Shown here: in pieces, positions 24,951 through 33,739 of the stretch
How the letters are laid out: each line of letters begins with the position of its first letter
Position numbering within the stretch: position 1 is the first letter of the stretch
Assembly: GCA_027531565.1 (NCBI GenBank)
Contig: JAPZSB010000006.1
Span: 186,954 to 250,953, forward strand
From: Beijerinckiaceae bacterium
Lineage (GTDB): Bacteria; Pseudomonadota; Alphaproteobacteria; Rhizobiales; Beijerinckiaceae
Direction of reading: 5' to 3'
DNA length: 64,000 nucleotides
Translations under genes and position numbers: made by a program
The notes under the pieces: generated by a model
Told to the model about the DNA's origin: nothing
Database searches by the model: none
Seen by the model: the letters and a program-made list of their open reading frames with translations, nothing else

Positions 24951-26192
24951 ATGACAGACGGATCACGCAACCAGATCGAAGCTCCACACCGCTTGAGGCG
25001 CACGCTCACACTCACGCATGCTGTCCTTTATGGGTTGGGTGTAACGATCGGCGCAGGGATTTATGTTCTTGTCGGAATCGCTGCGGGCCGCAGCGGCATG
25101 CACGCACCGCTCGCATTCCTCGGTGCTGCACTGGTGATGAGTTTCAGCGCCGCTGCTTTTGCCGAACTGGGGACGCGCATGCCCGTCAGCGCCAGCGAGG
25201 CCGCCTATCTCGAGAAGGCGTTCAACCGTGGCTGGCTGACGCTTGGCGTCGGACTTCTGGTGATCGCAACCGCAATGATTTCTGCAGCAACCGTTGCTGC
25301 GGGCAGTGTCGGCTACATTTCCGTCTTTGTGGCTCTGCCCGAAGGTCTGGCTATTGTCGTTGTCGTACTGGCGATGGGACTGGTCGCCTCTCTGGCAACC
25401 GTCCAGTCCGTGACATTCGCCGGTGTGATGACGATCGTCGAAGTCGGCGGGCTTCTTCTGATCATCCTGGCTGGTTTTGGCCAGGGGACCGACATTGTCA
25501 CGCGTCTGCCGGAGATCCTGCCGTCCATCGGCGATACACGCGCATGGATCGGGGTCGCAGGAACCACGCTCCTTGCGGTGTTTGCCTTCATCGGCTTTGA
25601 GCATCTCGTCAATATCGCCGAAGAACTCAGGCAACCCAGCCGCACCTTGCCACGCGCCTTGTTCCTGACGCTTGGAATGACGGCGCTGATCTACACATTG
25701 GTCGTCTGGATTGCCGTGGCGGCTGTCCCGCCTTCCGAACTTGCCAGCTCGCCCGCGCCGCTCGCTCTCGTGTTTGAGCGCCTGACCGGCATGCCGCTCG
25801 TGACAATCAGCTTTATCGCCGTCATCGCTACGCTGAATGGCATCATCGTGCACATGATCATGATTGGCCGCGTAATCTACGGCATGGCCGAACAGGGGAA
25901 GTTTCCGAAAGTTCTGGCGGTTCTCAATCCATTGACACAAACGCCCCTTCTTGCCACCGCGGTTGGCGTTGGTGGCATCCTTGCGCTGGCACTTGCAGTG
26001 CCGCTGGCGGGGCTGGCCGATCTCACGGCGCGCTTTACGCTTGTGGTTTTCGCGTTGATCAATGCCGCTCTGATCCGCATCAAGAGCAGGGAAAAGATGC
26101 CTCCGGCCGGCATCTTCGTCTGTCCGCGATGGGTGCCTTTCGCGGGCCTGCTTTCAAGCATTGCGCTGCTTGCATTCGATTTCCTGGACTGA
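24951..26192 (+). CDS. APC-superfamily amino acid permease
   Basis: A 413-residue permease; the ATG at 24951 follows GAGGGCGAAGC. The APC consensus lies in TM1 (GLGVTIGAGIYVLVGIAAGR), with AFAELGTRMPVSASEAAYLE in TM2-3 and the TM6 motif AVFAFIGFEHLVNIAEELRQ. About 12 hydrophobic segments are visible. It is related to YhdG/CAT-type transporters; the substrate is not determinable. It follows the VIT-family gene by 141 bases. Confidence 0.88.
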   Translation: MTDGSRNQIEAPHRLRRTLTLTHAVLYGLGVTIGAGIYVLVGIAAGRSGMHAPLAFLGAALVMSFSAAAFAELGTRMPVSASEAAYLEKAFNRGWLTLGVGLLVIATAMISAATVAAGSVGYISVFVALPEGLAIVVVVLAMGLVASLATVQSVTFAGVMTIVEVGGLLLIILAGFGQGTDIVTRLPEILPSIGDTRAWIGVAGTTLLAVFAFIGFEHLVNIAEELRQPSRTLPRALFLTLGMTALIYTLVVWIAVAAVPPSELASSPAPLALVFERLTGMPLVTISFIAVIATLNGIIVHMIMIGRVIYGMAEQGKFPKVLAVLNPLTQTPLLATAVGVGGILALALAVPLAGLADLTARFTLVVFALINAALIRIKSREKMPPAGIFVCPRWVPFAGLLSSIALLAFDFLD

Positions 26193-26524
26193 ATTCCGAG
26201 CCTGTCCTGCGGTCGATATCAGGATTGTCATTTACGCCATTCCGGATCCTCGATGCCTTGCCGCATCTGCGGAAGCATCGAGACTCCATGCATCCGGAAG
26301 CGTCTTTGGGTGTTTCGATCTGGCTAGCTGCGACCGCGCGACCTGCCAAGCATCGCAAGGACGGCGCGGCACCGGTTGCCACCAATCTATTGAATGCGTT
26401 GCGGGCCGATCCACGACATGTGGGAAAGATGTCGGCTTTGGCCGCAGCCCTGCCATATACCAGACTGACCGCAATCGGCCCCCAAAGGCGACGATAGCGC
26501 GAGTGAGCGCGTCCCGCGCCCGCG
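26193..26524. other. Intergenic region between APC permease and integrase
   Basis: Convergent 3' ends with no recognisable gene. It contains a stem-loop at 26249-26282: CTCGATGC pairs with GCATCGAG and an inner CCGCA pairs with TGCGG, with a small internal loop. No T-run follows. The rest shows no features I can support. Confidence 0.5.
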
Positions 26525-27733
26525 CTAGGACTTTGCGGACCCGGCCCAGAGCGCCCATGCCTCCATCATGGCCCGGCGCTGCTCGAGCAGGTCGGTGCGG
26601 TGATAGGCGGCCTCGACGGCATTCTTCACGGTATGCGCCAGAGCGCGCTCGGCGAGGTCCCGGGCATAGCCATGCTCCGAGGCCCAGTCCCGGAAGGTCG
26701 AGCGGAACCCGTGAACCGTCGCAGTCCGACCGGGCGTTTCGCTGGCAATGCCGGCATCGCGCATGATCTTCGTCAGGGTCATGTCGGACTGAGGCGTGCC
26801 CTTGCGGGAGGGGAAAACGAAGGGCGCGCCATCCCGTTCCGCTGCCATCCGGTGGAGGATCTCCAGCGCCCGGGGCGACAGCGGGACGCGATGTTGTGTC
26901 TGGGCCTTCATCCGCGAGGCCGGAACGGTCCAGATGGCGGTGGCGGTATCGATTTCGTCCCAGCGCATGCCGCGCGCCTCGCCGGAGCGGCAGGCGGTCA
27001 GGATGACGAATTCGAGCAGAAGCCGCCCGGTGCTGACTCGCCCGTCCTGAAAGAGCGTCGCGCAAACCGCAGGCAAGGCCCGCCAGGCGACCGCAGGGTG
27101 GTGCTCGACCCGTTGCCTCTTGCCCTTCTGGCCCGGCAGCAGGTGATCGACAACGCCGAGCGGGCTTGCCACGATGATATCGCGCGCAGCGCACCATTTC
27201 ATCACGACATCGGCGCGCTGTTTCACGCGCGAGGCGGTTTCCGGTTTGCTCAGCCAGTTGGGACGCAGAGCCTCGGCGAAATCCGATGCGCGCAGTTCGG
27301 AGACGAGGCGAGGGCCGAGGGCGGGGAAAAGATAGGTCTCCAGCGTGGTCATCCACTGGGTCGCATGCTTTGCATTGCGGAACCCCGCCTTCAGCTCCGA
27401 ATAGGCCCTCTCCGCGGCGTCACGGAATGTCATGTCGGCAATCGCGGCACGCTTTTCGATTTCGGCGATGCGGCGGGCTTCGATCGGATCCTTTCCCTCG
27501 GCAAGCAGCGCGCGGGCTTCAAGCCCCTGCCGGCGCGCCATGGCAATTCCGGTGGCGGGGTAGGTACCCAGCCCGAGGTCCCGGCGCTTGCCCGTCACGG
27601 GAGAGACGAACCTCAGGATCCATTTTCCCTCGCCGCGTCGGGCCGAAGGAAGCAGGAACAGGCCGGTCACCCCACCGGCCGCGAGGGGCTTGGCACCGGG
27701 GGTAATCTGTCTGGCCTTGGCATCCGAGAGCAT
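26525..27733 (-). CDS. Tyrosine recombinase (island integrase)
   Basis: A 402-residue P4-type integrase. The start at 27733 follows GGGGG and gives the usual N-terminus MLSDAKARQITPGAKPLAAG (DUF4102 arm-binding domain, about 1-90). A core-binding helical domain (about 100-190) and the catalytic domain follow. Catalytic residues: R249 (LTACRSGEARG), H341 and R344 (VHGFRSTFRDWA), H367 (RALAHTV) and Y377 (AAYHRTD). All are present, so it is probably active. It cuts and joins att sites, usually in tRNA 3' ends; a matching candidate and phased repeats lie upstream of its start. Confidence 0.93.
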   Translation of the reverse strand: MLSDAKARQITPGAKPLAAGGVTGLFLLPSARRGEGKWILRFVSPVTGKRRDLGLGTYPATGIAMARRQGLEARALLAEGKDPIEARRIAEIEKRAAIADMTFRDAAERAYSELKAGFRNAKHATQWMTTLETYLFPALGPRLVSELRASDFAEALRPNWLSKPETASRVKQRADVVMKWCAARDIIVASPLGVVDHLLPGQKGKRQRVEHHPAVAWRALPAVCATLFQDGRVSTGRLLLEFVILTACRSGEARGMRWDEIDTATAIWTVPASRMKAQTQHRVPLSPRALEILHRMAAERDGAPFVFPSRKGTPQSDMTLTKIMRDAGIASETPGRTATVHGFRSTFRDWASEHGYARDLAERALAHTVKNAVEAAYHRTDLLEQRRAMMEAWALWAGSAKS

Positions 27734-27814
27734 CGCGGTCCCCCAATCCTGATCGACAGCCCCACATCCAGCCCCACACAAAACCTGCGATGCCTTGCGA
27801 CGGGATAAATCTCA

Positions 27815-27897
27815 ATGAGACAACGAGACAGAAATTATCGATATAAATCAACAAAAAAATCCGAAAAATGAAACAAGATGAAACGCGATGAGACTTC
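27815..27897. repeat. Phased short repeats (ATGARAC) upstream of the integrase
   Basis: ATGAAAC at 27868, ATGAAAC at 27878 and ATGAGAC at 27888 repeat with an exact 10-base period, one helical turn. ATGAGAC at 27815 and GAGAC at 27825 form a second cluster. They lie in an AT-rich stretch between the integrase start and the putative att core and look like integrase arm-type or regulator binding sites. Confidence 0.6.
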
Positions 27898-27906
27898 AAA
27901 ATGGCA

Positions 27907-27922
27907 GACTCCCTCTCCGCCA
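27907..27922 (+). other. Candidate attachment site (tRNA 3'-end fragment)
   Basis: GACTCCCTCTCCGCCA matches the 3' end of a tRNA, most like tRNA-Ser (T-arm strand, acceptor strand, discriminator and CCA-type end). No tRNA body precedes it. Its location beside the integrase gene and phased repeats fits an att core left by integration. A second copy was not seen in the window. Confidence 0.45.
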
Positions 27923-28092
27923 TATTGTCCCTTACGGCAGTTTCGCTTGGCTCGACATCTTTGCGGGGGCGGCCCTGTGGCCGGTCGTTCAGTCGCGCTC
28001 GTGGCCTGACGCCCGGACTGACATCCGAATTCTCCGGGAGCACGGCTCCGCACAGGGTGGCCTCACGTCGCGGAATGCCTCGCCGGCGCCAG

Positions 28093-28557
28093 TCATGCCC
28101 GTTCGAAATCCATGATCCAGTTCGTCTCCCAGCTGACGCCGCCGTCATCGGACAGGGCCTGCTCCCAGCGCGGCGTGCGGCTTCGCGTGTTCAGCCACAG
28201 GAACCGAACCAGCACCGGACGGCCATTCAGCATGTCCTCGGCGAAGAACGTACCGACATCCCCCTCGAAACGGCCGACAACCGGCGTATCGAGCTGATGC
28301 GGAGTCGCGGAGGAAAGCCACCAGATCGCCCAGGTCAGGGTGCCAGGGTCGAAGGCGCGGATGGCGATTGCCCGGCAGCTTCCGCTCGGGAAGTCGATCA
28401 GGTTGTCCTCGATACAGCCGCTTCCTCCGAGAACCGGTCGGGTCTCGGAAAGACCGGAGAATTCCTCCCAATCCCGGCAGCCCGCCAGCCGCTCCTTCAG
28501 GCGACGGTGCCGCACCCGCCAGCTGCCGAATTCAAAATCGAAATCTGTCGACACCAT
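28093..28557 (-). CDS. Conserved hypothetical protein (DUF1579-like)
   Basis: A 154-residue soluble protein. Start at the ATG 28557, with GGAG upstream; a GTG two codons earlier is possible. Characteristic stretches: DFDFEFGSWRVRHRRLKERL, RPVLGGSGCIEDNL, AIAIRAFDPGTLTWAIWWLS, GTFFAEDMLNGRPVLVRFLW and GVSWETNWIMDF. It resembles DUF1579-type lipocalin-like proteins (small beta-barrels binding hydrophobic ligands), but no function is established. It is a stand-alone gene between the integrase att region and the RND operon. Confidence 0.65.
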   Translation of the reverse strand: MVSTDFDFEFGSWRVRHRRLKERLAGCRDWEEFSGLSETRPVLGGSGCIEDNLIDFPSGSCRAIAIRAFDPGTLTWAIWWLSSATPHQLDTPVVGRFEGDVGTFFAEDMLNGRPVLVRFLWLNTRSRTPRWEQALSDDGGVSWETNWIMDFERA

Positions 28558-28791
28558 CTCCACTCCGCTTCGTCCCGGCTACCCTGGCGCCGGCTGTCTG
28601 CTGGCTTTCTGGCCGGATGGTTCTGACCGTCCCGGTTGCACGCGCGCGGCTCAAGCCGCCGGCATCATCCACAACCCGATGCCGTCCACCCGAAGCCGGA
28701 AAAAGCAGAAGGGCAATCCTGCCGGCGCAACCTCACTGCCGTTCGGCGCGGCGTGCTGGAGCATCGGCGGAGCACCCCTGTGCCACCCGCT

Positions 28792-31700
28792 TCAGGCCGG
28801 CCTCGATCCCCGCAACACAAGATAGATCGCGGGAATGACAAGGACTGTCAGGAGGGTCGACGAGGCGAGCCCGAACAGCAGCGAGATCGCCAGCCCCTGG
28901 AAGATCGGGTCGGTGAGGATCGTCACGGCGCCGATCATCGCGGCAAGTGCCGTCAGGAGGATCGGCTTGAAGCGGATCGCGCCGGCCTCGATCAGGGTCG
29001 CCACCAGCGGCACTTCCGGCCTGCGGGCGTGGCGGATGAAATCCACCAGCAGGATGGAGTTGCGCACGATGATGCCCGCCAGAGCGATGAACCCGATCAT
29101 CGACGTGGCCGAGAACGGCGCCCCGAAAGCCCAATGCCCGAACAGGATGCCGATGAAGGTGAGCGGGATCGGCGTCAGGATCACCAGCGGCACCTTGAAG
29201 GAACCGAACTGCGCCACGACGAGGATGTAGATGCCGAGCAGGGCCACGGCAAAGGCGGCGCCCATGTCGCGGAAGGTCACCCAGGTGACTTCCCATTCGC
29301 CGTCCCAGAGCAGGGTCGGCTTCGAGAGGTCATCCGGCTGGCCATGGAGCCGGATCACCGGCTTCGGCAGCATGCCCCAATCCGCCTTGTCGATCGCACG
29401 CTGCACGGCGAGCATGCCGTAGAGCGGAGCTTCGAAAGCACCGGCGAGTTCCGCCGTCACCATTTCGGCCGGGCGCCCGTTGCGCCGGAAGATCGGAAAG
29501 GAGGCCTGCTCGGCCACAATGCGGGTCACATCGCCGAGTTCGACCGTGGAGCGATCACCCGGCAGCAGGTTCGCCGGCACCGGAATGGCGAGGGCGCGCT
29601 CGTCGAGCACCATCTGCCCCTTGGGCAGCCCGAGGCGGATCGGAATCGGCTGCCGCCCCTGCCCCCGATGGGAATAGCCCACGGCCTGCCCGCCGAAATA
29701 GAGCCGGATCGTCTCGTAGACATCGCGCTGTTCCACCTTGAAGAAGTCGAGCTGGTCCTCTGCGATGGCGAGGCGGCTTTGGGCCGCGCGTGTGCCGAAA
29801 CTGTCATCGATATCCACGATGAAGGGCACGCTTTCGAAAATCCCGCGCAGCTTGGTGGCCACAGCGCGGCGGGTTTCCGGGTCCGGGCCATAGATTTCCG
29901 CGAGCAGCGTGGCGAGAACCGGCGGGCCCGGCGGCGGCTCCACCACCTTCACACGCGCACCGGCCGGCAGGCCAGCCTTGGCGATGCGCGCGCGCAGGTC
30001 GAGCGCGATGGCATGGCTGGTGCGGCTGCGGGCAGCTTTCGCCTTCAGATTGACCTGGAGATCACCCATCTGCGGCTCGTTCCGGAGATAGGAATGACGC
30101 ACGAGGCCGTTGAAATTGAACGGCGCCGCAGCACCGGCATGGCTCTGCACGCTCTCGATCTCCGGAACCGGGCGGAGGGCGTCCGCGATCTGCATCAGCA
30201 CCCGGTCGGTTTCCTCGACCGAGGCGCCACGCGGAAGGTCGAGCTGCACGGCCAATTCCGGCTTGTCGTCGAAGGGCAGCAGTTTCACCGTCACATGCTG
30301 GGTGTAGAAGAGCGCGAGGGAACCCAGGGTCGCCACCCCGACCATCAGCAGGAAAATCCACGCCTTGCGCTTCGTCGCCAGGATCGGCGCGGCCATCCGC
30401 GTGTACAGCGCGCCGAGCCTGCCGCCTTCGGCATGCCCGTCGCCAGTCGGTGCGTGGTGGGACGCGCCGAGCTTCATCATCAGCCACGGCGTCACGATCA
30501 CGGCGACGAAGAACGAAAAGATCATCGCCGCCGAGGCATTGGCGGGGATCGGGCTCATATAGGGGCCCATCAGCCCGGAAACGAACAGCATCGGCAGCAG
30601 GGCCGCGACCACTGTGAGTGTCGCGACGATCGTGGGATTGCCCACCTCGGCCACCGCGTCGACCGCCGCTTCCGCGCGGGAGCGGCCGTCCTCCATCGCC
30701 CAGTGGCGGGCGATGTTCTCGATCACCACGATCGCATCGTCGACAAGGATGCCGATCGAGAAGATGAGCGCGAACAGGCTCACGCGGTTGAGCGTGTAGC
30801 CCATGATCCAGGCCGCAAAGAGCGTGAGCAGGATCGTCACCGGAATGACGATGGCCACCACCATGGCCTCGCGACGGCCGATCGCGAACCAGACGAGCGC
30901 GACGATGGAGAGCGTTGCAAGGCCGAGATGAAACAGCAGTTCATCGGCCTTTTCCTTGGCGGTTTCACCGTAATCGCGGGTGATGTGCAGATCGAGATCC
31001 GCCGGGATCACGCTGCCCTTCAGCGTCCCGGCAGCGGCGATCACCGCATGCGCGATGGTGACGGCATTGGCACCCGCGCGCTTGGCAATGGCGAGCGACA
31101 CCGCCGGCGCCCGCTCGAAACTGCCATCGGCCTTGCGCGCGAGATGCGCCACCCGCGCTTCCCTCGTATCGGTGGCGAGCGTGACCTCCGCCACATCGCG
31201 GAGATAGACAGGCCGGCCATCGCGCGTTGTCACGGTGAGATTGCCGATCTCGTCGAGGGTGGAGAGCGTCTGCCCGGCCATCAACGCGATCTGCTGGCCC
31301 TTCTCGCGGATCTGCCCTGCGGGGAAGGCGCGGTTGGCGCCCTCGATCTTGGCGGCCAGCGCCTGCAGCGTCAGGCCGGCCTTGGCGAGCCGTGCCGGAT
31401 CGGGCGTGATCCGGATTTCCTCGGGCTGCTCCCCCACCAGATAGGTCAGGCCGACATTCTCGACCCGGGCGATCTCCACGCGCAACTCGCGCATCACGCG
31501 GGTCAGGTCATTGGGTGTCCAGCGATGCGCAGCGTCGGGCTTCGGCGTCAGCGTCAGCACGACAATCGCGACATCGTCGATGCCACGCCCGACCACCAGC
31601 GGCTCGGGAATGCCCACGGGGATCCGGTCCATATTGGCGCGGATCTTCTCGTGCACCCGCAGGATCGCGGCATCGGAGGGCGTCCCCACGAGGAACCGCG

Positions 31701-32001
31701 CCGTCACCATCGCGCCGTTGTCGCGCGTCTGGCTGTAGACATGCTCGACGCCGGCGATCGACTTCACGATCGTTTCCAGCGGCTCCGTCACGAGCTTCGC
31801 GGCATCCTCGGCGGAAAGGCCCTCCGCGCGGACATGGATATCCACCATCGGCACGGAGATCTGCGGTTCTTCCTCGCGGGGCAGCGCGCCCAGCGCGACA
31901 AGCCCGAGCGCCAGGGCCGCCACGAGGAACAGCGGCGTCAGCGGCGACGCGATGAAGGCGCGGGTGAGAAGTCCGGCAAGGCCGGGAGATGCAGGCTTCA
32001 C
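28792..32001 (-). CDS. RND efflux pump, inner-membrane transporter
   Basis: A 1069-residue proton-driven transporter. It has one N-terminal membrane helix, a periplasmic pore region, a central helix block (LVWFAIGRREAMVVAIVIPV, FALIFSIGILVDDAIVVIEN, with the proton-relay type aspartates DD), a second periplasmic region and a C-terminal helix block (GFIALAGIIVRNSILLVDFI). The sequence is closest to the HAE/CzcA-like group found with short membrane fusion proteins in alphaproteobacteria. It overlaps the upstream fusion-protein gene by 4 bases and is the last gene of a DUF2892-MFP-RND operon. The substrate is unknown; an outer-membrane channel is not encoded here. Confidence 0.93.
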   Translation of the reverse strand: MKPASPGLAGLLTRAFIASPLTPLFLVAALALGLVALGALPREEEPQISVPMVDIHVRAEGLSAEDAAKLVTEPLETIVKSIAGVEHVYSQTRDNGAMVTARFLVGTPSDAAILRVHEKIRANMDRIPVGIPEPLVVGRGIDDVAIVVLTLTPKPDAAHRWTPNDLTRVMRELRVEIARVENVGLTYLVGEQPEEIRITPDPARLAKAGLTLQALAAKIEGANRAFPAGQIREKGQQIALMAGQTLSTLDEIGNLTVTTRDGRPVYLRDVAEVTLATDTREARVAHLARKADGSFERAPAVSLAIAKRAGANAVTIAHAVIAAAGTLKGSVIPADLDLHITRDYGETAKEKADELLFHLGLATLSIVALVWFAIGRREAMVVAIVIPVTILLTLFAAWIMGYTLNRVSLFALIFSIGILVDDAIVVIENIARHWAMEDGRSRAEAAVDAVAEVGNPTIVATLTVVAALLPMLFVSGLMGPYMSPIPANASAAMIFSFFVAVIVTPWLMMKLGASHHAPTGDGHAEGGRLGALYTRMAAPILATKRKAWIFLLMVGVATLGSLALFYTQHVTVKLLPFDDKPELAVQLDLPRGASVEETDRVLMQIADALRPVPEIESVQSHAGAAAPFNFNGLVRHSYLRNEPQMGDLQVNLKAKAARSRTSHAIALDLRARIAKAGLPAGARVKVVEPPPGPPVLATLLAEIYGPDPETRRAVATKLRGIFESVPFIVDIDDSFGTRAAQSRLAIAEDQLDFFKVEQRDVYETIRLYFGGQAVGYSHRGQGRQPIPIRLGLPKGQMVLDERALAIPVPANLLPGDRSTVELGDVTRIVAEQASFPIFRRNGRPAEMVTAELAGAFEAPLYGMLAVQRAIDKADWGMLPKPVIRLHGQPDDLSKPTLLWDGEWEVTWVTFRDMGAAFAVALLGIYILVVAQFGSFKVPLVILTPIPLTFIGILFGHWAFGAPFSATSMIGFIALAGIIVRNSILLVDFIRHARRPEVPLVATLIEAGAIRFKPILLTALAAMIGAVTILTDPIFQGLAISLLFGLASSTLLTVLVIPAIYLVLRGSRPA

Positions 32002-32984
32002 GGTGTCACCACACGATCACCGGCCTGAAGGCCGGTCAGGATCTCGATCCGGTCGCCGGCATGTTCCGGCCCGGGAACCACCACCATCGGGCGGGGGCCG
32101 GCAGCCCCCTGCACGGTCACGAAATCAAGGCCGGACCGGCGTGAAACCGCAGCCTTGGGCACGAGCAGGGCCATGCGCTCACCCACCGGCACATCGGCGA
32201 GAACACGGGCGCCGACGAAGAAGTCGCCGATGCTGGCCAGCTCGACATCCGCAATCACGCGGCCATTCTCGATCTGCGGAAACACCTTGACGAGCTTGCC
32301 CTCGACGCGGGCACCGCCTTCCAGCGTGATCGGTACGGCCGAGCCGACCCGCAGATGCGGCGCATGGCGCTCCGGCAGGGCGAGGCGCAGGAAAAAGCCG
32401 CCGCCGGCAATCAGGGCGATCTGTTCGCCCGGCATCACCACGGCGCCGCGCGTCACCGGAACTTTCAGCACCCGGCCGGCAATGGGGGCGAGAACCTCGC
32501 CCTCGACACCCTGCTGGACGATGACAGCCTTCTCGGCCTCCGCCGCGCTGATCTGGTTGCGGAGAACCTCAAGCTGCGTGCGGAGCGCATCCACGCGCTG
32601 CTGCGTGCCCGCTCCCCGCTCGAGCAAGGTGCGCGCGCGTTCGTATTCGGCCTGCACATTGCCCTGCTCGGAGCCGAGGGCGCGGATGCGCGCCTCCGCT
32701 GCCTGCAATTGCAGCGCGAGCTTGTCGTCGATGACGGTGGCGATGGATTGCCCTTCGACGATCCGCTCACCCTCCGAGACCGCGAGACGCACGAGCGTGC
32801 CGCCGATCCGCGGCCGCGCGGGGATGACATCCCTCGCCTCGATCCGCCCGACCACGGCCTTGGTCTCGACGATCCGTGTCGGCGCGAGGACCAGCTCGGC
32901 CGCGAGGCCAGGCAGGACACCAGAACCCGGCAGGACACCAAGGCCGAGGGCGGCGATCAGGAGCAGGGTCCGGTGGAGGGTCAT
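31998..32984 (-). CDS. RND periplasmic adaptor (membrane fusion protein)
   Basis: A 328-residue adaptor. A signal sequence (TLLLIAALGLGVLPGSGVLP) is followed by a lipoyl half (RPRIGGTLVRLAVSEGERIV), a coiled-coil hairpin (about 85-160; LQAAEARIRALGSEQGNVQA), the second lipoyl half (LAPIAGRVLKVPVTRGAVVM) and beta-barrel segments. It couples the RND transporter to an outer-membrane channel. It is the middle gene of the DUF2892-MFP-RND operon, 16 bases after the DUF2892 stop and overlapping the RND start. Confidence 0.9.
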   Translation of the reverse strand: MTLHRTLLLIAALGLGVLPGSGVLPGLAAELVLAPTRIVETKAVVGRIEARDVIPARPRIGGTLVRLAVSEGERIVEGQSIATVIDDKLALQLQAAEARIRALGSEQGNVQAEYERARTLLERGAGTQQRVDALRTQLEVLRNQISAAEAEKAVIVQQGVEGEVLAPIAGRVLKVPVTRGAVVMPGEQIALIAGGGFFLRLALPERHAPHLRVGSAVPITLEGGARVEGKLVKVFPQIENGRVIADVELASIGDFFVGARVLADVPVGERMALLVPKAAVSRRSGLDFVTVQGAAGPRPMVVVPGPEHAGDRIEILTGLQAGDRVVTP

Positions 32985-33000
32985 GCGCGCGGCACTCCGG

Positions 33001-33204
33001 TCAATGGAAGACGGAGCCGGCCTTCAGGCCCAGCTTCTTCAGGATGATCGCCGCAGGGCAGAAGCCGGTAAAGGCCGTCTGGAACAGGTTGGCGCCCACA
33101 AAGGCAGTGAGCAGCAGGAACCATGGCGAGACCAGCCAGGCCAAAGCAACGGAAATCAGGATCATCAGGCCGGCAAAGGCCATCACTGCGTTCTCGACCT
33201 GCAT
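33001..33204 (-). CDS. DUF2892 inner-membrane protein
   Basis: A 67-residue protein with two membrane helices (AVMAFAGLMILISVALAWLV and PWFLLLTAFVGANLFQTAFT) and the family motif TGFCPAAIILKKLG, including one conserved cysteine. This is the YgaP-type membrane domain (DUF2892), often linked to ArsR-controlled sulfur or metal stress operons. GGAG lies upstream of the ATG. It is the first gene of the RND operon and follows a promoter overlapped by a palindrome. Confidence 0.85.
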   Translation of the reverse strand: MQVENAVMAFAGLMILISVALAWLVSPWFLLLTAFVGANLFQTAFTGFCPAAIILKKLGLKAGSVFH

Positions 33205-33236
33205 GGGAAGCTCCTTTCGGTGTGTCTGATGCTTCC

Positions 33237-33265
33237 TACATATTCCTTATTTCATATATGTTCAA
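33237..33265 (-). promoter_or_regulatory. Promoter with overlapping palindromic operator for the RND operon
   Basis: On the minus strand TTGAAC (-35) and TATGTA (-10) are 17 bases apart, an almost ideal sigma-70 promoter. The inverted repeat ACATAT-N12-ATATGT (33238-33261) lies inside it, so a bound dimer would block RNA polymerase. This is the layout of ArsR/BigR-type repressor sites, and a truncated ArsR-like reading frame begins 7 bases to the right. Confidence 0.7.
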
Positions 33266-33267
33266 CA

Positions 33268-33396
33268 GTGAATTCGAGAAAAATCAGGCCGGGCAGCCGC
33301 AGCACCCTGCCCGGCTCGGCGCGGGCCTCTGTGCTGCTGCGTGCGACGGGGCATGCCTGTCGCCTCGAAATCCCGCGCCTGTTGCAGGCCGGATGA
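33268..33396 (+). pseudogene. Truncated ArsR-family repressor gene
   Basis: From a GTG at 33268 the frame encodes 42 residues ending SARASVLLRATGHACRLEIP, then RLLQAG and a stop. This aligns with the first helices of ArsR winged-helix repressors (ASxLLKALGHxxRLxILxLLxxG). The recognition helix and wing are missing; the downstream DNA belongs to another broken gene. Its place, divergent from DUF2892-MFP-RND and beside a palindromic operator, is where the repressor gene of such operons normally sits. Confidence 0.55.
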
Positions 33397-33539
33397 CCCC
33401 ATGGAAACCGGACTGCCCGCTTGACGATCCAGGGTGCGGACGGGCAGGTGGCGCCGATCCGCGGCTGGGAAGAGGGACTGGCCGGTGCGATTGCCCGGTT
33501 CGAGACCGGCCCCCGCGCCGCCCCGGAGCGAAGGCCCGG

Positions 33540-33723
33540 CAAAGGCGGATGCCAGAGGGCCCCTGGCGGCTGCCTGATCTCAACGGCAATGTCTGGGAAG
33601 GGGTCGGCACCTGTGCGCCGGACCCGACCCCGGATGCCGAGTTTCCGCCCCGCAGCGGCGGGCCCGGGCCCCCCCGGTCGTGCGGGATCAGGTTGCCACT
33701 TCCGGCTGGTCCGCGAACCGTAG
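33540..33723 (+). pseudogene. 3' remnant of a formylglycine-generating enzyme (SUMF1-like) gene
   Basis: One frame reads EGPWRLPDLNGNVWEG, like the family motif NPWGLYDMHGNVWEW; a shifted frame ends SGCHFRLVREP and stop, like the family ending GFRLVRE. The remainder between is not alignable and the N-terminal domain is absent. These enzymes oxidise cysteine to formylglycine in sulfatases or act as related oxidases. The fragment abuts the truncated ArsR gene. Confidence 0.5.
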
Positions 33724-33739
33724 CGGCGCGCGGACGGAA

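Noticed and set aside
27901..28626. A plus-strand frame starting at the tRNA-like fragment
   Set aside because: Runs antisense through the DUF1579-like gene; its start lies in the candidate att core and there is no ribosome binding site.
28636..32028. A plus-strand open frame of more than 1100 codons
   Set aside because: It is entirely antisense to the RND transporter and fusion-protein genes, has the Arg/His/Asp-rich composition of an antisense reading of a GC-rich gene, and shows no domain.
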